Positions 28,007 to 37,774 are shown, counted from the stretch's first letter. The stretch: 64,000 bases of DNA from Hyphomicrobiales bacterium (GCA_021775415.1 JAJFHV010000004.1:124001-188000); one strand, 5' to 3'. Program-made: numbers and translations. Notes: generated by a model from the letters alone, not told the origin.

Positions 28007-28849
28007 ATGAAAAACTCGCGTATCGACACCCGCTTTGGCGAACTAAAGAAAGAAGGCCGTCCGGCGCTGGTGACCTTTGTCATGGGCGGTGATCCGGACC
28101 CTGAGACTTCGCTTGAAATTCTCAAGGGCTTACCGGCGGCGGGGGCGGATTTGATTGAAATCGGGATGCCATTTTCTGACCCCATGGCAGATGGCCCCGC
28201 AATCCAGCTTGCCGGCCAACGCGCCTTGAAGGCCGGACAGGACATGATCAAGACGCTTCAGATGGTACGGGAATTTCGAACCGGCGATAATGAAACGCCC
28301 ATCGTTTTGATGGGCTACTACAATCCGATTTACATTTACGGCAATGAGCGGTTCCTAGACGATGCAAAGGAAGCTGGCATAGATGGTCTGATCATTGTTG
28401 ATTTACCACCCGAGGCGGATGATGAATTGTGCAAACCGGCAATGGCACACGGAATACATTTTATTCGGCTGGCAACACCCACAACCGATGATGCACGATT
28501 GCCACGCGTTCTCGACAACACTTCGGGCTTTGTCTACTATGTATCGATCACCGGAATTACCGGTGCGGCAGCGCCCGATCCGGCGAAAGTTGCCGCCTCT
28601 GTTAGCCGGATAAAACAAAGCACAGACCTGCCGGTTGCCGTCGGGTTTGGTGTCACCAACGCCGAACAGGCTCAAACAATAGGCGAGACAGCAGATGCGG
28701 TCGTCGTTGGGTCAGCATTGGTAAATGCCGTTGCTGGTAGCCTTACTGAAAGCGGAAAGGGTGGCCCAAAAACAAGTGAAGCAGTTTCAGCACTTGTGCG
28801 TGATCTTGCTTCCGGTGTCAGGGCTGCAAAACGAAAGTCTGCCGCCTGA
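28007..28849 (+). CDS. trpA: Tryptophan synthase alpha chain
   Basis: A 280-residue TIM-barrel subunit that splits indole-3-glycerol phosphate. It keeps the catalytic Glu in [21 protein letters not shown]-type context, Asp in [13 protein letters not shown]-like [28 protein letters not shown] and the phosphate loop [12 protein letters not shown]. It follows trpB by 15 nt and precedes accD by 38 nt. Confidence 0.97.
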   Translation: MKNSRIDTRFGELKKEGRPALVTFVMGGDPDPETSLEILKGLPAAGADLIEIGMPFSDPMADGPAIQLAGQRALKAGQDMIKTLQMVREFRTGDNETPIVLMGYYNPIYIYGNERFLDDAKEAGIDGLIIVDLPPEADDELCKPAMAHGIHFIRLATPTTDDARLPRVLDNTSGFVYYVSITGITGAAAPDPAKVAASVSRIKQSTDLPVAVGFGVTNAEQAQTIGETADAVVVGSALVNAVAGSLTESGKGGPKTSEAVSALVRDLASGVRAAKRKSAA

Positions 28850-28887
28850 GCGCGCGTACGGAAAACTAACAGGACAGTGTTCTTGAA

Positions 28888-29871
28888 ATGAACTGGATTA
28901 CCAACTTAGTCAGGCCGAAAATCGGCAACCTTTTAAACCGGAAGGACATGCCGGAGAACCTCTGGATCAAATGTCCGGAGTCCGGCGAAATGGTGTTCCA
29001 CAAGGATTTGGAAGCCAATATGGGGGTAATCCCCAATTCCGGTTATCACACACGAATTTCTGCCACTGAACGATTAAACCAGCTGTTTGATCATTCCGCG
29101 TATGAATTACTCGACATGCCGGTGGTTGCCCAGGATCCGCTTAAGTTTCGCGACAAATCGAAATATGCGGATAAGCTGAAAGATGCCCGCCGCAAAACCG
29201 GGCTGATAGATTCCATCCTTGCCGCAAAGGGTCCGATTGAGGGCCTGCCGATGATAGCGGTTGTGCATGAAATGCAGTTCATCGGTGGCTCCCTTGGCAT
29301 GGCGGCCGGGGAAATGATCATCACGGCAATGGAACAGGCGGCAGCAGAAAAACTGCCGCTTATCCTGTTTGCCGCATCAGGTGGTGCGCGTATGCAGGAG
29401 GGGATTTTATCGCTGATGCAATTGCCGCGCACTACGGTTGCGGTGCAGTTGATGAAAGAAGCGAATGTGCCCTACATCGTTGTGCTGACCAATCCAACCA
29501 CGGGTGGGGTGTCCGCATCCTATGCCATGTTGGGTGATGTGCATATTGCCGAGCCGGGTGCAGTTATTGGCTTTGCCGGGCGAAGGGTAATTGAACAAAC
29601 CATCCGTGAAAAACTTCCTGATGATTTTCAGACTTCCGAATATCTGCTGGAGCATGGGATGGTCGATTTGATCGTTACTCGCCATGAATTGAAACCCACT
29701 ATTTCGCGGATCGTGCGATTGTTGATGAAAATGCCGGCTTACGAGACCCCTGCGATCCAGCTGGAAGATCAAAGCGGCAACAAGCCAGCGCTCAATGGAA
29801 GCGGTGAGACACTGGATGCCGGTGATGAAACATCTGACAGCTCCCCAAGTGATCAAGCCAAAGCCGACTGA
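28888..29871 (+). CDS. accD: Acetyl-CoA carboxylase carboxyltransferase subunit beta
   Basis: A 327-residue subunit that, with AccA, moves the carboxyl group to acetyl-CoA for fatty acid synthesis. The core is clear: [52 protein letters not shown]. The N-terminal zinc ribbon present in E. coli is degenerate: of the four expected cysteines only C29 remains ([15 protein letters not shown]), as I recall for Hyphomicrobiales AccD proteins. The C-terminus is a poorly conserved acidic tail. It is the fourth gene of the trpFBA-accD run; folC, which I would expect next in this order, is replaced by a ferredoxin gene. Confidence 0.95.
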   Translation: MNWITNLVRPKIGNLLNRKDMPENLWIKCPESGEMVFHKDLEANMGVIPNSGYHTRISATERLNQLFDHSAYELLDMPVVAQDPLKFRDKSKYADKLKDARRKTGLIDSILAAKGPIEGLPMIAVVHEMQFIGGSLGMAAGEMIITAMEQAAAEKLPLILFAASGGARMQEGILSLMQLPRTTVAVQLMKEANVPYIVVLTNPTTGGVSASYAMLGDVHIAEPGAVIGFAGRRVIEQTIREKLPDDFQTSEYLLEHGMVDLIVTRHELKPTISRIVRLLMKMPAYETPAIQLEDQSGNKPALNGSGETLDAGDETSDSSPSDQAKAD

Positions 29872-29875
29872 ATTG

Positions 29876-30202
29876 GTGCAATCTCATAAAGTTACGCTGA
29901 AAAACCATAATGTGGTTTTGACCGTCAGTTCAGACGAGGCAATTTATGACGCGGCCTTAATGGCCGGCATTCAATTGCCGATAGCGTGTAAATATGGTGG
30001 CTGCATCAGCTGTGCTGCCAAACTGGTTAGCGGCAAGGTCCGCCAACCCAATGCAACCGCATTGAACAAGCGGCAATCAAAAATTGGATATATCCTCCTG
30101 TGTGTCGCACAGCCAACCATGGATTGCATTGTCGACGAAGGTGTGGAATCGCATGGTGAGCTTTACCAAAACCCGTTTGCCAGCGCTAATTTCAAACGAT
30201 AA
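29876..30202 (+). CDS. Plant-type [2Fe-2S] ferredoxin
   Basis: A 108-residue protein with the beta-grasp pattern and cluster ligands C38, C43, C46 and C76 (CKYGGCISC ... LLCVAQP), spacing C-x4-C-x2-C-x29-C, as in ferredoxin domains of oxygenase reductases and CDP-6-deoxy-type proteins. No reductase domain is attached, so it is a lone electron carrier. The GTG at 29876 lies four bases after the accD stop; an ATG at 29825 inside accD in the same frame is an alternative and would add 17 residues without ferredoxin character. Likely co-transcribed with accD. The redox partner is not identifiable. Confidence 0.82.
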   Translation: MQSHKVTLKNHNVVLTVSSDEAIYDAALMAGIQLPIACKYGGCISCAAKLVSGKVRQPNATALNKRQSKIGYILLCVAQPTMDCIVDEGVESHGELYQNPFASANFKR

Positions 30203-30336
30203 TTGCTCATCTCGGGACCGATTGTAGCAAACACGTTGGTGCGCTCATCAGCCTCGTCGAAGCTACAATTCCGTGACTGGCACGTTACTGCGAAATGTAA
30301 CCAACAATTCCATGCGCCGGACACCCTGAAATACCG

Positions 30337-31593
30337 TCAAAACCGACCAGTAAACCTTTTGGGATCAAATGCCGAGATATCAAAATTGGGCATCCGGTCT
30401 TGTGCCAGGTCAGCGATGATACGGCCGGTAATGCCTGCAAGCGTCATGCCGATGTGCTGGTGACCAAAGGCAAATAATATTTTGTCGGAACGATGCGAGC
30501 GACCGATCACTGGAAGCGCATCCGGCATGGTTGGACGAAATCCCAACCACTCCTCATCCGGAGCACCAATATCTCCGAACATCTGATGGGCTCTGCGTAC
30601 GAGGAAGGCGATGCGTTCCGGTGATTTTGGTTTTTGAAGTCCGGCAATTTCAACCGTACCGGCAAGACGCAAGCCGGTGTCCATCGGTGTGGCATAGAAA
30701 CCCGCATCCCCCCAACCAACCGGACGAGACAGCAGATGGGCGTGATTTTTGAACACGATATTGTGGCCACGCTCGGTATCCAGCGGAAGATCAGATACGC
30801 CGGAACCGGTGATGGATTTCGAGTGTGCACCAGCAGCGATTACTGCGTGGTGGGCAAATAGTTTGGTATCATCTGCCAATTCAACTGTAACGCCATCATC
30901 CTCGGGACTTGTGGCGGTTACCTTCGTTTGAACCCATGTTCCGCCATTTGCCACGAAGCGGCTGTGAAACCGTTCAACAAGTGCTTGAGGGTTGCTGACA
31001 TGGCGGGCACCACGATAGAGCAGGCCCTTGTGAAACAGCAGTTTCAGCGCAGGCTCCAACTCCCGGATTGCGTCCCCGTCCAGCAAATCAAACTTCACGC
31101 CATTGCGCCGGCGGCCTTCAATGCCCGTAGCTGCTGCGTCAAATCCAGCTTTGGTGGCATAAACGTATAGACAGTCGTTCGAGACTATCAAATCTTCTGC
31201 ATCTGCTTCCGTGATCAGCGGATCAAGTCCGGAGTCGGTATAGGACAGCAGGCCCCCCAGTTGATCTGTCGTATGGCGCACTTTGTCAGCAGAACAATTG
31301 CGCAGGAAGGCCATCATCCAGGGCAAATTGCGCAAGGCATAGAGCCAATCAAATCCAAGTGGACTTTCTTTGGAAAACAGCAATGAAGGAAGTGAACGTA
31401 TAATACCGGGGCTGTTTACCGGCACACAGGCATAGTTCGCAATGGTTCCCGCATTGCCAAATGAGACACCGGTGCCAGGTGGATTTTCATCTACCAGCAA
31501 CACGCGCAGTCCGCGCATCTGTGCCCATAGTGCGCACGACACGCCAACAATTCCAGCGCCAACTACCGCAAGGTCAAATCTGGTATCATTCAT
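30337..31593 (-). CDS. DAO-family FAD oxidoreductase (D-amino-acid dehydrogenase-like)
   Basis: A 418-residue flavoprotein. FAD motif DLAVVGAGIVGVSCALWAQM at residues 6-25, GTGVSFGNAGTIAN (DadA-type segment), a central substrate domain, AHHAVIAAGAHSKSI, and the ending WLGFRPTMPDALPVIGRSHR then FAFGHQHIGMTLAGITGRIIADL. This layout is that of small-subunit D-amino-acid dehydrogenases, which deaminate D-amino acids and feed electrons to the respiratory chain, but related enzymes oxidise other amines. I chose the ATG at 31593 because the fold starts there; the frame extends to 31704. It lies 166 nt after sauT on the same strand, and could belong to that unit or stand alone. Confidence 0.85.
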   Translation of the reverse strand: MNDTRFDLAVVGAGIVGVSCALWAQMRGLRVLLVDENPPGTGVSFGNAGTIANYACVPVNSPGIIRSLPSLLFSKESPLGFDWLYALRNLPWMMAFLRNCSADKVRHTTDQLGGLLSYTDSGLDPLITEADAEDLIVSNDCLYVYATKAGFDAAATGIEGRRRNGVKFDLLDGDAIRELEPALKLLFHKGLLYRGARHVSNPQALVERFHSRFVANGGTWVQTKVTATSPEDDGVTVELADDTKLFAHHAVIAAGAHSKSITGSGVSDLPLDTERGHNIVFKNHAHLLSRPVGWGDAGFYATPMDTGLRLAGTVEIAGLQKPKSPERIAFLVRRAHQMFGDIGAPDEEWLGFRPTMPDALPVIGRSHRSDKILFAFGHQHIGMTLAGITGRIIADLAQDRMPNFDISAFDPKRFTGRF

Positions 31594-31759
31594 GTTGTAA
31601 CGGCAAGGTCTGCCTTGTTGGAATATCTTGAACCGATATCCCGCAGCCGGGGTTATCCGCAAGAGACAGGATGCCATAGACAGGGCTTCATTCCAATATC
31701 TCAAATTGCGATATTCTGATTGGAGTGCATGCTTCTAATTCTAACGGGAATGGCCGTCC

Positions 31760-33307
31760 TCAAGTCTCGAGCAACACCAATTCAGCCAGTTTGATGCGTT
31801 GAATTTTTCCGGAAGGCCCTTTTGGCAAGTCGTCCATTATGTAAATCCGGTCGGGTGTCTTGAACGCGCCGACTTTCCCTTCGCAAATAGCAATCAGCTC
31901 AGCCTCGGTGGCGCATGACCCCGGAGCCAGTGCAACGCCTGCTTCCACCCGTTGGCCGTAGTGTTGGCAGGAACAGGCAAAGGCTGCTGCCTCGATTACA
32001 TCAGGATGGCTGTACAGGGCTTCGTCAATTTCACGCGGGGCAATGTTCTCGCCCCCCTTGATGATAAGCTCCTTCAATCGCCCTGTGATGTAGACATAAC
32101 CATCTTCGTCCATTCGACCAAGATCGCCAGTGCGCAACCAGCCTTCCGGGGTAATCGCCTGCGATGTTGCTTCCTCGTTTTTTAGATAACACCGCATAAC
32201 ATTCGGTCCGCGAACCAGAACTTCACCTTCCGTATCACAGGGTAGTCCGGTCTGGTTTTCATCAGCGATCATTATTTCATTACCGGTTGCAATTCCCGGT
32301 GATCCGATTTTCCGCTCTGCGGGCGGGAGCGGGTTTGACAGGATTTGCGCAGCTGTTTCCGTTAATCCCATGGTTTCAATAATGGGAATGCCAAAGCGCG
32401 TTTCAAATGCCTCGTGAATATCAGGTGCCAGTGGTGCGGATGCGGAACGACCGAACCGCAGGTGGTTACAAGCAGAAATGTCCTCGTGATCATCTTTGGC
32501 ATTGTGCAGAAGGTAGGAGATTTGGGTCGGAACCACTGAAAACCAACTGCACTCATTGTGTCTGATCGTGTGCCAAAATCCTGATACCGAAAAACGGCTT
32601 GGAATTACAACACTGCCACCAGAAACCAGCGGTCCGATTACTGTCACGCACAGGCCATTGATGTGAAAAAGTGGTAAGACGCATAGCGCCCGGTCTTGGG
32701 AGGACAGCTGGTGAGCATCGGCGGCATTTTGACCACCGGAAAGCAGGTTTGTATGGGTGAGCACCACACCTTTCGGTCTACCGGTGGTTCCGGAGGTGTA
32801 CATCAGCAAACCATCAGAATTACCGCTTGGCGGGTTCCATTCATTTGGGTCGCACAGGGACGCAAGAAGCTTTTCATCCACCGTGATGAGGGAAGGTGGG
32901 TTGGTACAGCCGAATGCCAGTCGAGCCAGCGCAGACTGATTTTTCTGGTCAACAAAAACCAGTTTCGCTTCTGAATGTTCCAACACATAGGTAATTGTAT
33001 CATCGCCAGCCACGAGATTGATGGCCGTTGCCAGGAACCCGCCATACATGATGCCCAGTACAATAATGGCGGAATGGGAGCTGTTGCCGAATGCATAAGC
33101 AACACTTGCTCCGGGTTCGACACCTTGTGAAGTTATGTGGGCAGCAACGGCACTCACCTTGTCCTTGAGGTTGGAAAAACTGGTTATTTCGCCGGATTCC
33201 GGGTCAATCAGAAATGGCTTGTTTGGAGATGATTGCGCCCGCGAATTGATGACGTCGGCGACAGACATTTCATGACCCGTTGCCAAAGATGTGGCCATCA
33301 CGGTCAT
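31760..33307 (-). CDS. sauT: Acyl-CoA ligase, candidate sulfoacetate-CoA ligase
   Basis: A 515-residue ANL-family enzyme: P-loop MYTSGTTGRPKG near residues 169-180, VLPLFHINGL, the A5 motif MGLTETAAQI, GWLRTGDLGRMDEDGYVYITGR, and the catalytic Lys in LPKGPSGKIQR. It makes an acyl-CoA from a carboxylate with ATP. The substrate is suggested only by the partner: its ATG overlaps the stop of an acylating aldehyde dehydrogenase resembling SauS (ATGA), which gives the known SauT-SauS pair (sulfoacetate to sulfoacetyl-CoA to sulfoacetaldehyde). Malonate- or oxalate-type ligases are alternatives. No sulfoacetaldehyde acetyltransferase (xsc) is in the window. Confidence 0.6.
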   Translation of the reverse strand: MTVMATSLATGHEMSVADVINSRAQSSPNKPFLIDPESGEITSFSNLKDKVSAVAAHITSQGVEPGASVAYAFGNSSHSAIIVLGIMYGGFLATAINLVAGDDTITYVLEHSEAKLVFVDQKNQSALARLAFGCTNPPSLITVDEKLLASLCDPNEWNPPSGNSDGLLMYTSGTTGRPKGVVLTHTNLLSGGQNAADAHQLSSQDRALCVLPLFHINGLCVTVIGPLVSGGSVVIPSRFSVSGFWHTIRHNECSWFSVVPTQISYLLHNAKDDHEDISACNHLRFGRSASAPLAPDIHEAFETRFGIPIIETMGLTETAAQILSNPLPPAERKIGSPGIATGNEIMIADENQTGLPCDTEGEVLVRGPNVMRCYLKNEEATSQAITPEGWLRTGDLGRMDEDGYVYITGRLKELIIKGGENIAPREIDEALYSHPDVIEAAAFACSCQHYGQRVEAGVALAPGSCATEAELIAICEGKVGAFKTPDRIYIMDDLPKGPSGKIQRIKLAELVLLET

Positions 33308-34734
33308 TTTCCAGCGACCTGCCAGTAGTCACTAAAAACCGCATCAAGGCTTGGTTCATTCGCTGGAATGGTTCGAACAATCTTGGTGGTGTTCATAAAG
33401 TGGCGATGATTCAAATTATCATCAATCGAATTGCCACCCCAGCTGCCGCAACCCATTGAGAGCGAAAACGGCATTCCGTTGTCAAATGCACCGCCGGTCG
33501 CAAAACAATGCGCCTGATTGACAATCACCCGGCACGTGGGCAGTTCGTGGCCCAATTCCATTGCACGGGTTTCATCAGTTGAGTGGAGGCCTACAGAGTG
33601 TCCGGCACCCTGATGGGCAAGAATGCGGCTTGTCACTTCCTTTGCAGTCGCAAAATCCGTAGCACGATAAAGCGATGCAACAAGGGAAAGTTTTTCACCG
33701 GATTCTGGATGGTCAGGCCCAATGCCTTCAGCGGGAATTATCAGGAACTTTGCTGTGTTTGCATTTGCGACTTCAATTCCGGTGATCGCAATTACCTGAT
33801 CTACGTCGCGGGCAATTATGTGGCGATTAAGCTTGCCATCCTGAAACAGTGATGCCTTCAATTTTTCTGCCTGAGCACTCACAAGCAATCTGCCACCTGC
33901 AGCCTCAATTTCCGTTATGAACTGGTCGTAGGCTGCATCGACCACAACCAGGCAATTTTCCGAAGAGCATGATGTAGCATTGTCAAAGCATTTGGATGCG
34001 GTGATTTTTTCTGCGGCAGATTTCAAATCCGCAGTTTCGTCTACAATCACCGTGACATTTCCTGCACCCACGCCAATTGCCGGAGTGCCGGAGGAGTAGG
34101 CACGACGCACATTGTCCTGGCTCCCGGTTACGATCAGCAGGTCGCATGTCTCCATCAACCGCTGGGTTTTTTCTTTCGATGAAGGTGATGGAACCATTTG
34201 AACAAGATCGGGGTCAACGCCAATCTTGGAGAACTCTACATGAATGTATTCGAGCAGCTTTTCACAGACGACGACGCCTTTGGGCGACGGTGAAAGGATG
34301 ATTGCGTTGCCGCATTTAAGGGCGTTGATGATATTATTGGCAGGTGTTGCACCAGGATTTGTCGAGGGAACTACTGCGCCAACCACGCCGATTGGCCTTG
34401 CTATTTCGGTAATACCGGAATTGGGGTCATGATTAATAACACCTTGGGTTTTGACATCCTTGATGTCACGCAGAAGGCCCAAGGTTTTGCGGTGGTTCTT
34501 GGTGATTTTGTCTTCGACATTGCCAAGGCTGGTAGTCTCCACTGACATGATGGCCAGTTCTCGATTGCGGGCAGGTTCCATCAGGGCCCAGGCAGCAGCC
34601 GATGCGGCATTGTCATAACGGGCCTGGTTGGCGTCTTTCTCGAACGCCGCCTGTGCCAGCCGTGAGCGCGCAACGAGTTGATCGACCAGCATTTCATCCG
34701 GCGAGAGATCGTCCTGCAATTTTTGAACCGCCAT
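33304..34734 (-). CDS. sauS: CoA-acylating aldehyde dehydrogenase, candidate sulfoacetaldehyde dehydrogenase
   Basis: A 476-residue enzyme of the acylating ALDH group: PIGVVGAVVPSTNPGATPAN, LSPSPKG, IGVGAGNVTVIVDE, catalytic C256 in FDNATSCSSEN, QGAGHSVGLHS, CRVIVNQAHCFATGG and GCGSWGGNSIDDNLNHRH. These segments agree with what I remember of SauS, which reduces sulfoacetyl-CoA to sulfoacetaldehyde with NAD(P)H. PduP/EutE-type propanal or acetaldehyde dehydrogenases are related but usually carry a shell-targeting N-tail, absent here. It follows tctC by 71 nt with a stem-loop between, and overlaps sauT. The whole tctABC-sauST run reads as one uptake-and-activation unit. Confidence 0.65.
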   Translation of the reverse strand: MAVQKLQDDLSPDEMLVDQLVARSRLAQAAFEKDANQARYDNAASAAAWALMEPARNRELAIMSVETTSLGNVEDKITKNHRKTLGLLRDIKDVKTQGVINHDPNSGITEIARPIGVVGAVVPSTNPGATPANNIINALKCGNAIILSPSPKGVVVCEKLLEYIHVEFSKIGVDPDLVQMVPSPSSKEKTQRLMETCDLLIVTGSQDNVRRAYSSGTPAIGVGAGNVTVIVDETADLKSAAEKITASKCFDNATSCSSENCLVVVDAAYDQFITEIEAAGGRLLVSAQAEKLKASLFQDGKLNRHIIARDVDQVIAITGIEVANANTAKFLIIPAEGIGPDHPESGEKLSLVASLYRATDFATAKEVTSRILAHQGAGHSVGLHSTDETRAMELGHELPTCRVIVNQAHCFATGGAFDNGMPFSLSMGCGSWGGNSIDDNLNHRHFMNTTKIVRTIPANEPSLDAVFSDYWQVAGK

Positions 34735-34764
34735 AGGTTAAGTCCAGTATCAAATTTGATGGGT

Positions 34765-34788
34765 GGTGAGGGCCTCACTGCCCTCACC
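34765..34788 (-). promoter_or_regulatory. Intercistronic stem-loop between tctC and sauS
   Basis: GGTGAGGGC (34765-34773) and GCCCTCACC (34780-34788) pair perfectly over nine bases around a 6-nt loop, beginning 17 nt after the tctC stop. No U-tract follows on the minus strand. Its position after the binding-protein gene suggests stabilisation of the tctABC message or partial read-through into sauST. Confidence 0.65.
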
Positions 34789-34805
34789 CAGGGTCTGAGA
34801 TGCCC

Positions 34806-35774
34806 CTACAGACCTTTGAGCAGTTCCGTCAGAGTTGCCTTCCGCTCGGCCCACATAGCCTGCACCGCAGCACGGTCCATGATCTTAACGGGTGAGTTGG
34901 TTTGTTTCATTTTCTGCGTTACCCGCTTATGAGCGAACATTTTTGGCACTTGCGTCGCCAGTTTGTCGATCACGTCCTGAGGCGTATCTTTAGGCACCAT
35001 CAAACCACGGAAGTTGACTGACGCGTTATCGACATCCAGTCCACTTTCTTTCAACGTTGGCACGTCAGGTAAAAATGCGTGGCGTTCCAAATCGGCAACA
35101 GCCAAAATTTTGACATTTCCAGCCGAAGCGGCACGCGCGGCGTCGGAAAGATTGTTGATACCGGCGAGCGTTTCACCGGCAATCACAGCTTTCATGGCCG
35201 CAGCACCGCCACCCTTTGTCGGAATGTAGGCAAGCTTACACGCGCAGGCTTTTTCGATTTGCAAGGCTGCGATGTGGTGGCCAACGAACAGACCTGCTCC
35301 GGATGTTGTCGCTTTGCCGGGATTTTCCGTGGCATAGGCGATGAGATCGGCCATTGAGCTGAACTTGCTGTCTTTACCAACAATAACGACGGCAGGATCC
35401 GCGCCCCAGTTGGCGATAGGTTCAAAAGAGTCCGCGTCGTACTTCACGCCCCCCTTGATGCCTTGCGCAATGAAGTGTGGAACATTGTAAGCCGACATCA
35501 TATAGCCGTCGGCTGCAGCCTCAGTTGCAAACCAGTTCCAGCCCTTGCGGCCGCCTGCTCCTGGCTTGTTCAATATGTATATCGGTTGGCCGAGAATATC
35601 TTCGTTGCCGGCTGGAATGGTGACGATACGTGCCTGGAAGTCGGTTGCCCCGCCAGCTCCGTATGAGACTTCCACGCCGATTGGGCGATCAGGATAATCG
35701 GCTGCCAGCGACATGCTGGCCATCAAGGTAAGTGCAGTTGCGCCAAGAAGCGCGGTTTTTAGAAACGTTTTCAT
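34806..35774 (-). CDS. tctC: Tripartite tricarboxylate transporter substrate-binding protein
   Basis: A 322-residue exported TctC/BugD-family protein. The signal peptide runs to about residue 24 (GATALTLMASMSLA), followed by YPDRPIGVEVSYGAGGATDFQAR, the carboxylate-binding first loop, and KPGAGGRKGWNW. It captures an organic anion in the periplasm and hands it to TctAB. CACACKLAYIPTKGGG marks the second lobe. GGGAGG precedes the ATG by 6-8 nt. It comes third in tctA-tctB-tctC; the ligand is inferred from the downstream sauST pair to be possibly sulfoacetate. Confidence 0.9.
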   Translation of the reverse strand: MKTFLKTALLGATALTLMASMSLAADYPDRPIGVEVSYGAGGATDFQARIVTIPAGNEDILGQPIYILNKPGAGGRKGWNWFATEAAADGYMMSAYNVPHFIAQGIKGGVKYDADSFEPIANWGADPAVVIVGKDSKFSSMADLIAYATENPGKATTSGAGLFVGHHIAALQIEKACACKLAYIPTKGGGAAAMKAVIAGETLAGINNLSDAARAASAGNVKILAVADLERHAFLPDVPTLKESGLDVDNASVNFRGLMVPKDTPQDVIDKLATQVPKMFAHKRVTQKMKQTNSPVKIMDRAAVQAMWAERKATLTELLKGL

Positions 35775-35804
35775 ATTGGTTCCTCCCGGTTGAAAACTTC
35801 TTCT

Positions 35805-36266
35805 TCAGATGAACATGCCGCGCGGCGTCTGAACCTGCAGCACAAGGGCAAATAGCCCATAGATAACGGCCATGAAGGCCAGGGTAACGCCTGCTCTTTT
35901 GGCCCAGTCTTGCGAACTGGAATAAGGAGCCGGATCGTAAAACGAATAGACGAGAAAAAAGGCAATTGTAGAAGAGAAATAAAACCCAAGCGCCTTTGCC
36001 GCCCAGAACACCAACACCAGCATAACGACTAATCCGGGCAACAGATTGACGCTATCCTGTTTGGCAAGGCCCCGCCCGACCTTGGCAAGCCCGGTTGCTG
36101 CACGGATGAAATTCCATACTGCCAACAAGACAAAAACTACAGCAACAATACGGGGAAACAGAAACGCCGACGCCGGTTCTTGAGTGAAACTCAGATACGC
36201 GACCAGCAGAGCCAAACCAAAAATGATGGAGGCTGGAACAACGTGCTGCATTCGGTGGCTGTTCAT
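35805..36266 (-). CDS. tctB: Tripartite tricarboxylate transporter small membrane subunit
   Basis: A 153-residue protein with four hydrophobic segments and the family's sparse conservation (ILAYLSF-like first helix, SAFLFPRIVAVVFV, FYFSSTIAFFLVYSFYD, GVTLAFMAVIYGLFALVLQV). It is the small subunit of the TTT permease. Its ATG overlaps the tctA stop (ATGA) and tctC follows after 30 nt, so expression is coupled. Confidence 0.88.
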   Translation of the reverse strand: MNSHRMQHVVPASIIFGLALLVAYLSFTQEPASAFLFPRIVAVVFVLLAVWNFIRAATGLAKVGRGLAKQDSVNLLPGLVVMLVLVFWAAKALGFYFSSTIAFFLVYSFYDPAPYSSSQDWAKRAGVTLAFMAVIYGLFALVLQVQTPRGMFI

Positions 36267-37774
36267 TGGGCCACCTCTTTGTCGTCAACAAAATTACTGC
36301 GCAGCATGTTTGTCCAGAAAGAGTAGCCGATCGAGGCTATCACGAGTGCAACGAGGATGATGTTCAAAGGTCCCGTGAAGAAGTATACCCACGGGCCGTC
36401 TTGCGCAGTGGCAATCATGGACCCGTTTGTGAAATAATCGCTTGCAATCGGCCCAAGGATCAAACCCAGCACCAGTGGGGCTGCTGAGAAACCGAATTTT
36501 TCGAGAATGTACATGCCTACGCCAAGCACAAGCATGATCTGCACATCACCCATGCTCTGGCTTACCGAATAGGAGCCGAACAAGGCCAATACCAGAACAG
36601 CGGCTGCAAGAATGGGAATCGGGGCCTTGGCAATGCGCGCTGCCCAAGCAGCTGTGTAAATGCCGATTATGACCATGAGAATCTGCCCGAGCAGCATGGA
36701 GTTGATGAATGTCCACACCACCTCCGGATGCTTGTCGAAAATATCGGAACCGGGGAAAATCCCATGGATCAGCAGACCACCCAGAAGCACAGCTGCCGTG
36801 GGGCTGCCGGGGATGGAAAGTGTCAGCAGCGGCACCAGCGACGGACCAACCATGGCATTGTTGGCGCTTTCTGCAGCGATAACGCCTTCGGGGTGGCCAG
36901 TACCAAACTTTTCTCTATGTGGTGAAAAATTGCGCGCCTGATCATAGGCAACGAGACCCGCAATCTGCCCACCCACGCCGGGAATTAATCCGATGATAGA
37001 GCCAATGACGGTACCTATTGAAAGCGCCCGCACAGAGGAAACCACTTCCTTAAGTGAATCGAGGATCTTGTATTTCGGGACCTCAATGCTTTCGATTGCA
37101 GCGCTCATACGTCCCTTGGCAAACATGTCCAATACTTGGGGAATGGCGAACAGGCCAATCAGTGCTGGTATGATGGTGATACCGCCCGAGAGCGCATCGA
37201 AAAACACAAACCGCTCGGCGCCCTGGATGTCGTCATATCCGATTTGAGAAAGCCAAAGACCAATGCAGCCCGAGAGCAGCCCTTTTACGAAGGATTTTGA
37301 GTCGAGCGAGCCAATTACCGTGACACCGAGAATGGCAATCCAGAACAGGTGCGACGGGCCGAATTTCAAAGCCCACTGGGCCAGAACCGGTGTCAGGAAG
37401 ATCAGCAGCAACACGCCGATGATACCACCAACGCCGGAGGCCATAAACGACAGATGAAGCGCACGGGCACCCTCACCTTTCTTGGCCATGGCATTACCAT
37501 CAAGCGCAGTAGCAATGTTCGCAGGCGCGCCTGGGATTTTTAAGAGAATGGCACTCACAGCGCCGCCAGCCACGGTTGATGTATAGGCAGCTCCCAAAAG
37601 AATCAGACCCTGAGTCGGCGTCAAATGAAAGGTGAAGGGAATAAGCAGCGCGACTGCCATGGTGGGTGAAAGCCCCGGTGTTGCACCAAGGATCAATCCG
37701 CCAATCGTACCGCCAATCAATAGCGCCAGAGCCAGCGGTTCAAACACGCCACCAAAATAAAGAAGGAACTCCAT
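36263..37774 (-). CDS. tctA: Tripartite tricarboxylate transporter large permease
   Basis: A 503-residue, about 12-segment permease. It has the two family motifs GATPGLSPTMAVALLIPFTF near residue 30 and the related GLIPGVGGQIAGLVAY with SANNAMVGPSLVPLLTLSIPGSPTAAVLLGG. The N-terminal half repeats in inverted form in the second half. GGGAGAG precedes the ATG. It is the first gene of the tctABC-sauST unit and is divergent from the LacI regulator, 97 nt away, with a LacI-type operator in between. Confidence 0.93.
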   Translation of the reverse strand: MEFLLYFGGVFEPLALALLIGGTIGGLILGATPGLSPTMAVALLIPFTFHLTPTQGLILLGAAYTSTVAGGAVSAILLKIPGAPANIATALDGNAMAKKGEGARALHLSFMASGVGGIIGVLLLIFLTPVLAQWALKFGPSHLFWIAILGVTVIGSLDSKSFVKGLLSGCIGLWLSQIGYDDIQGAERFVFFDALSGGITIIPALIGLFAIPQVLDMFAKGRMSAAIESIEVPKYKILDSLKEVVSSVRALSIGTVIGSIIGLIPGVGGQIAGLVAYDQARNFSPHREKFGTGHPEGVIAAESANNAMVGPSLVPLLTLSIPGSPTAAVLLGGLLIHGIFPGSDIFDKHPEVVWTFINSMLLGQILMVIIGIYTAAWAARIAKAPIPILAAAVLVLALFGSYSVSQSMGDVQIMLVLGVGMYILEKFGFSAAPLVLGLILGPIASDYFTNGSMIATAQDGPWVYFFTGPLNIILVALVIASIGYSFWTNMLRSNFVDDKEVAQ

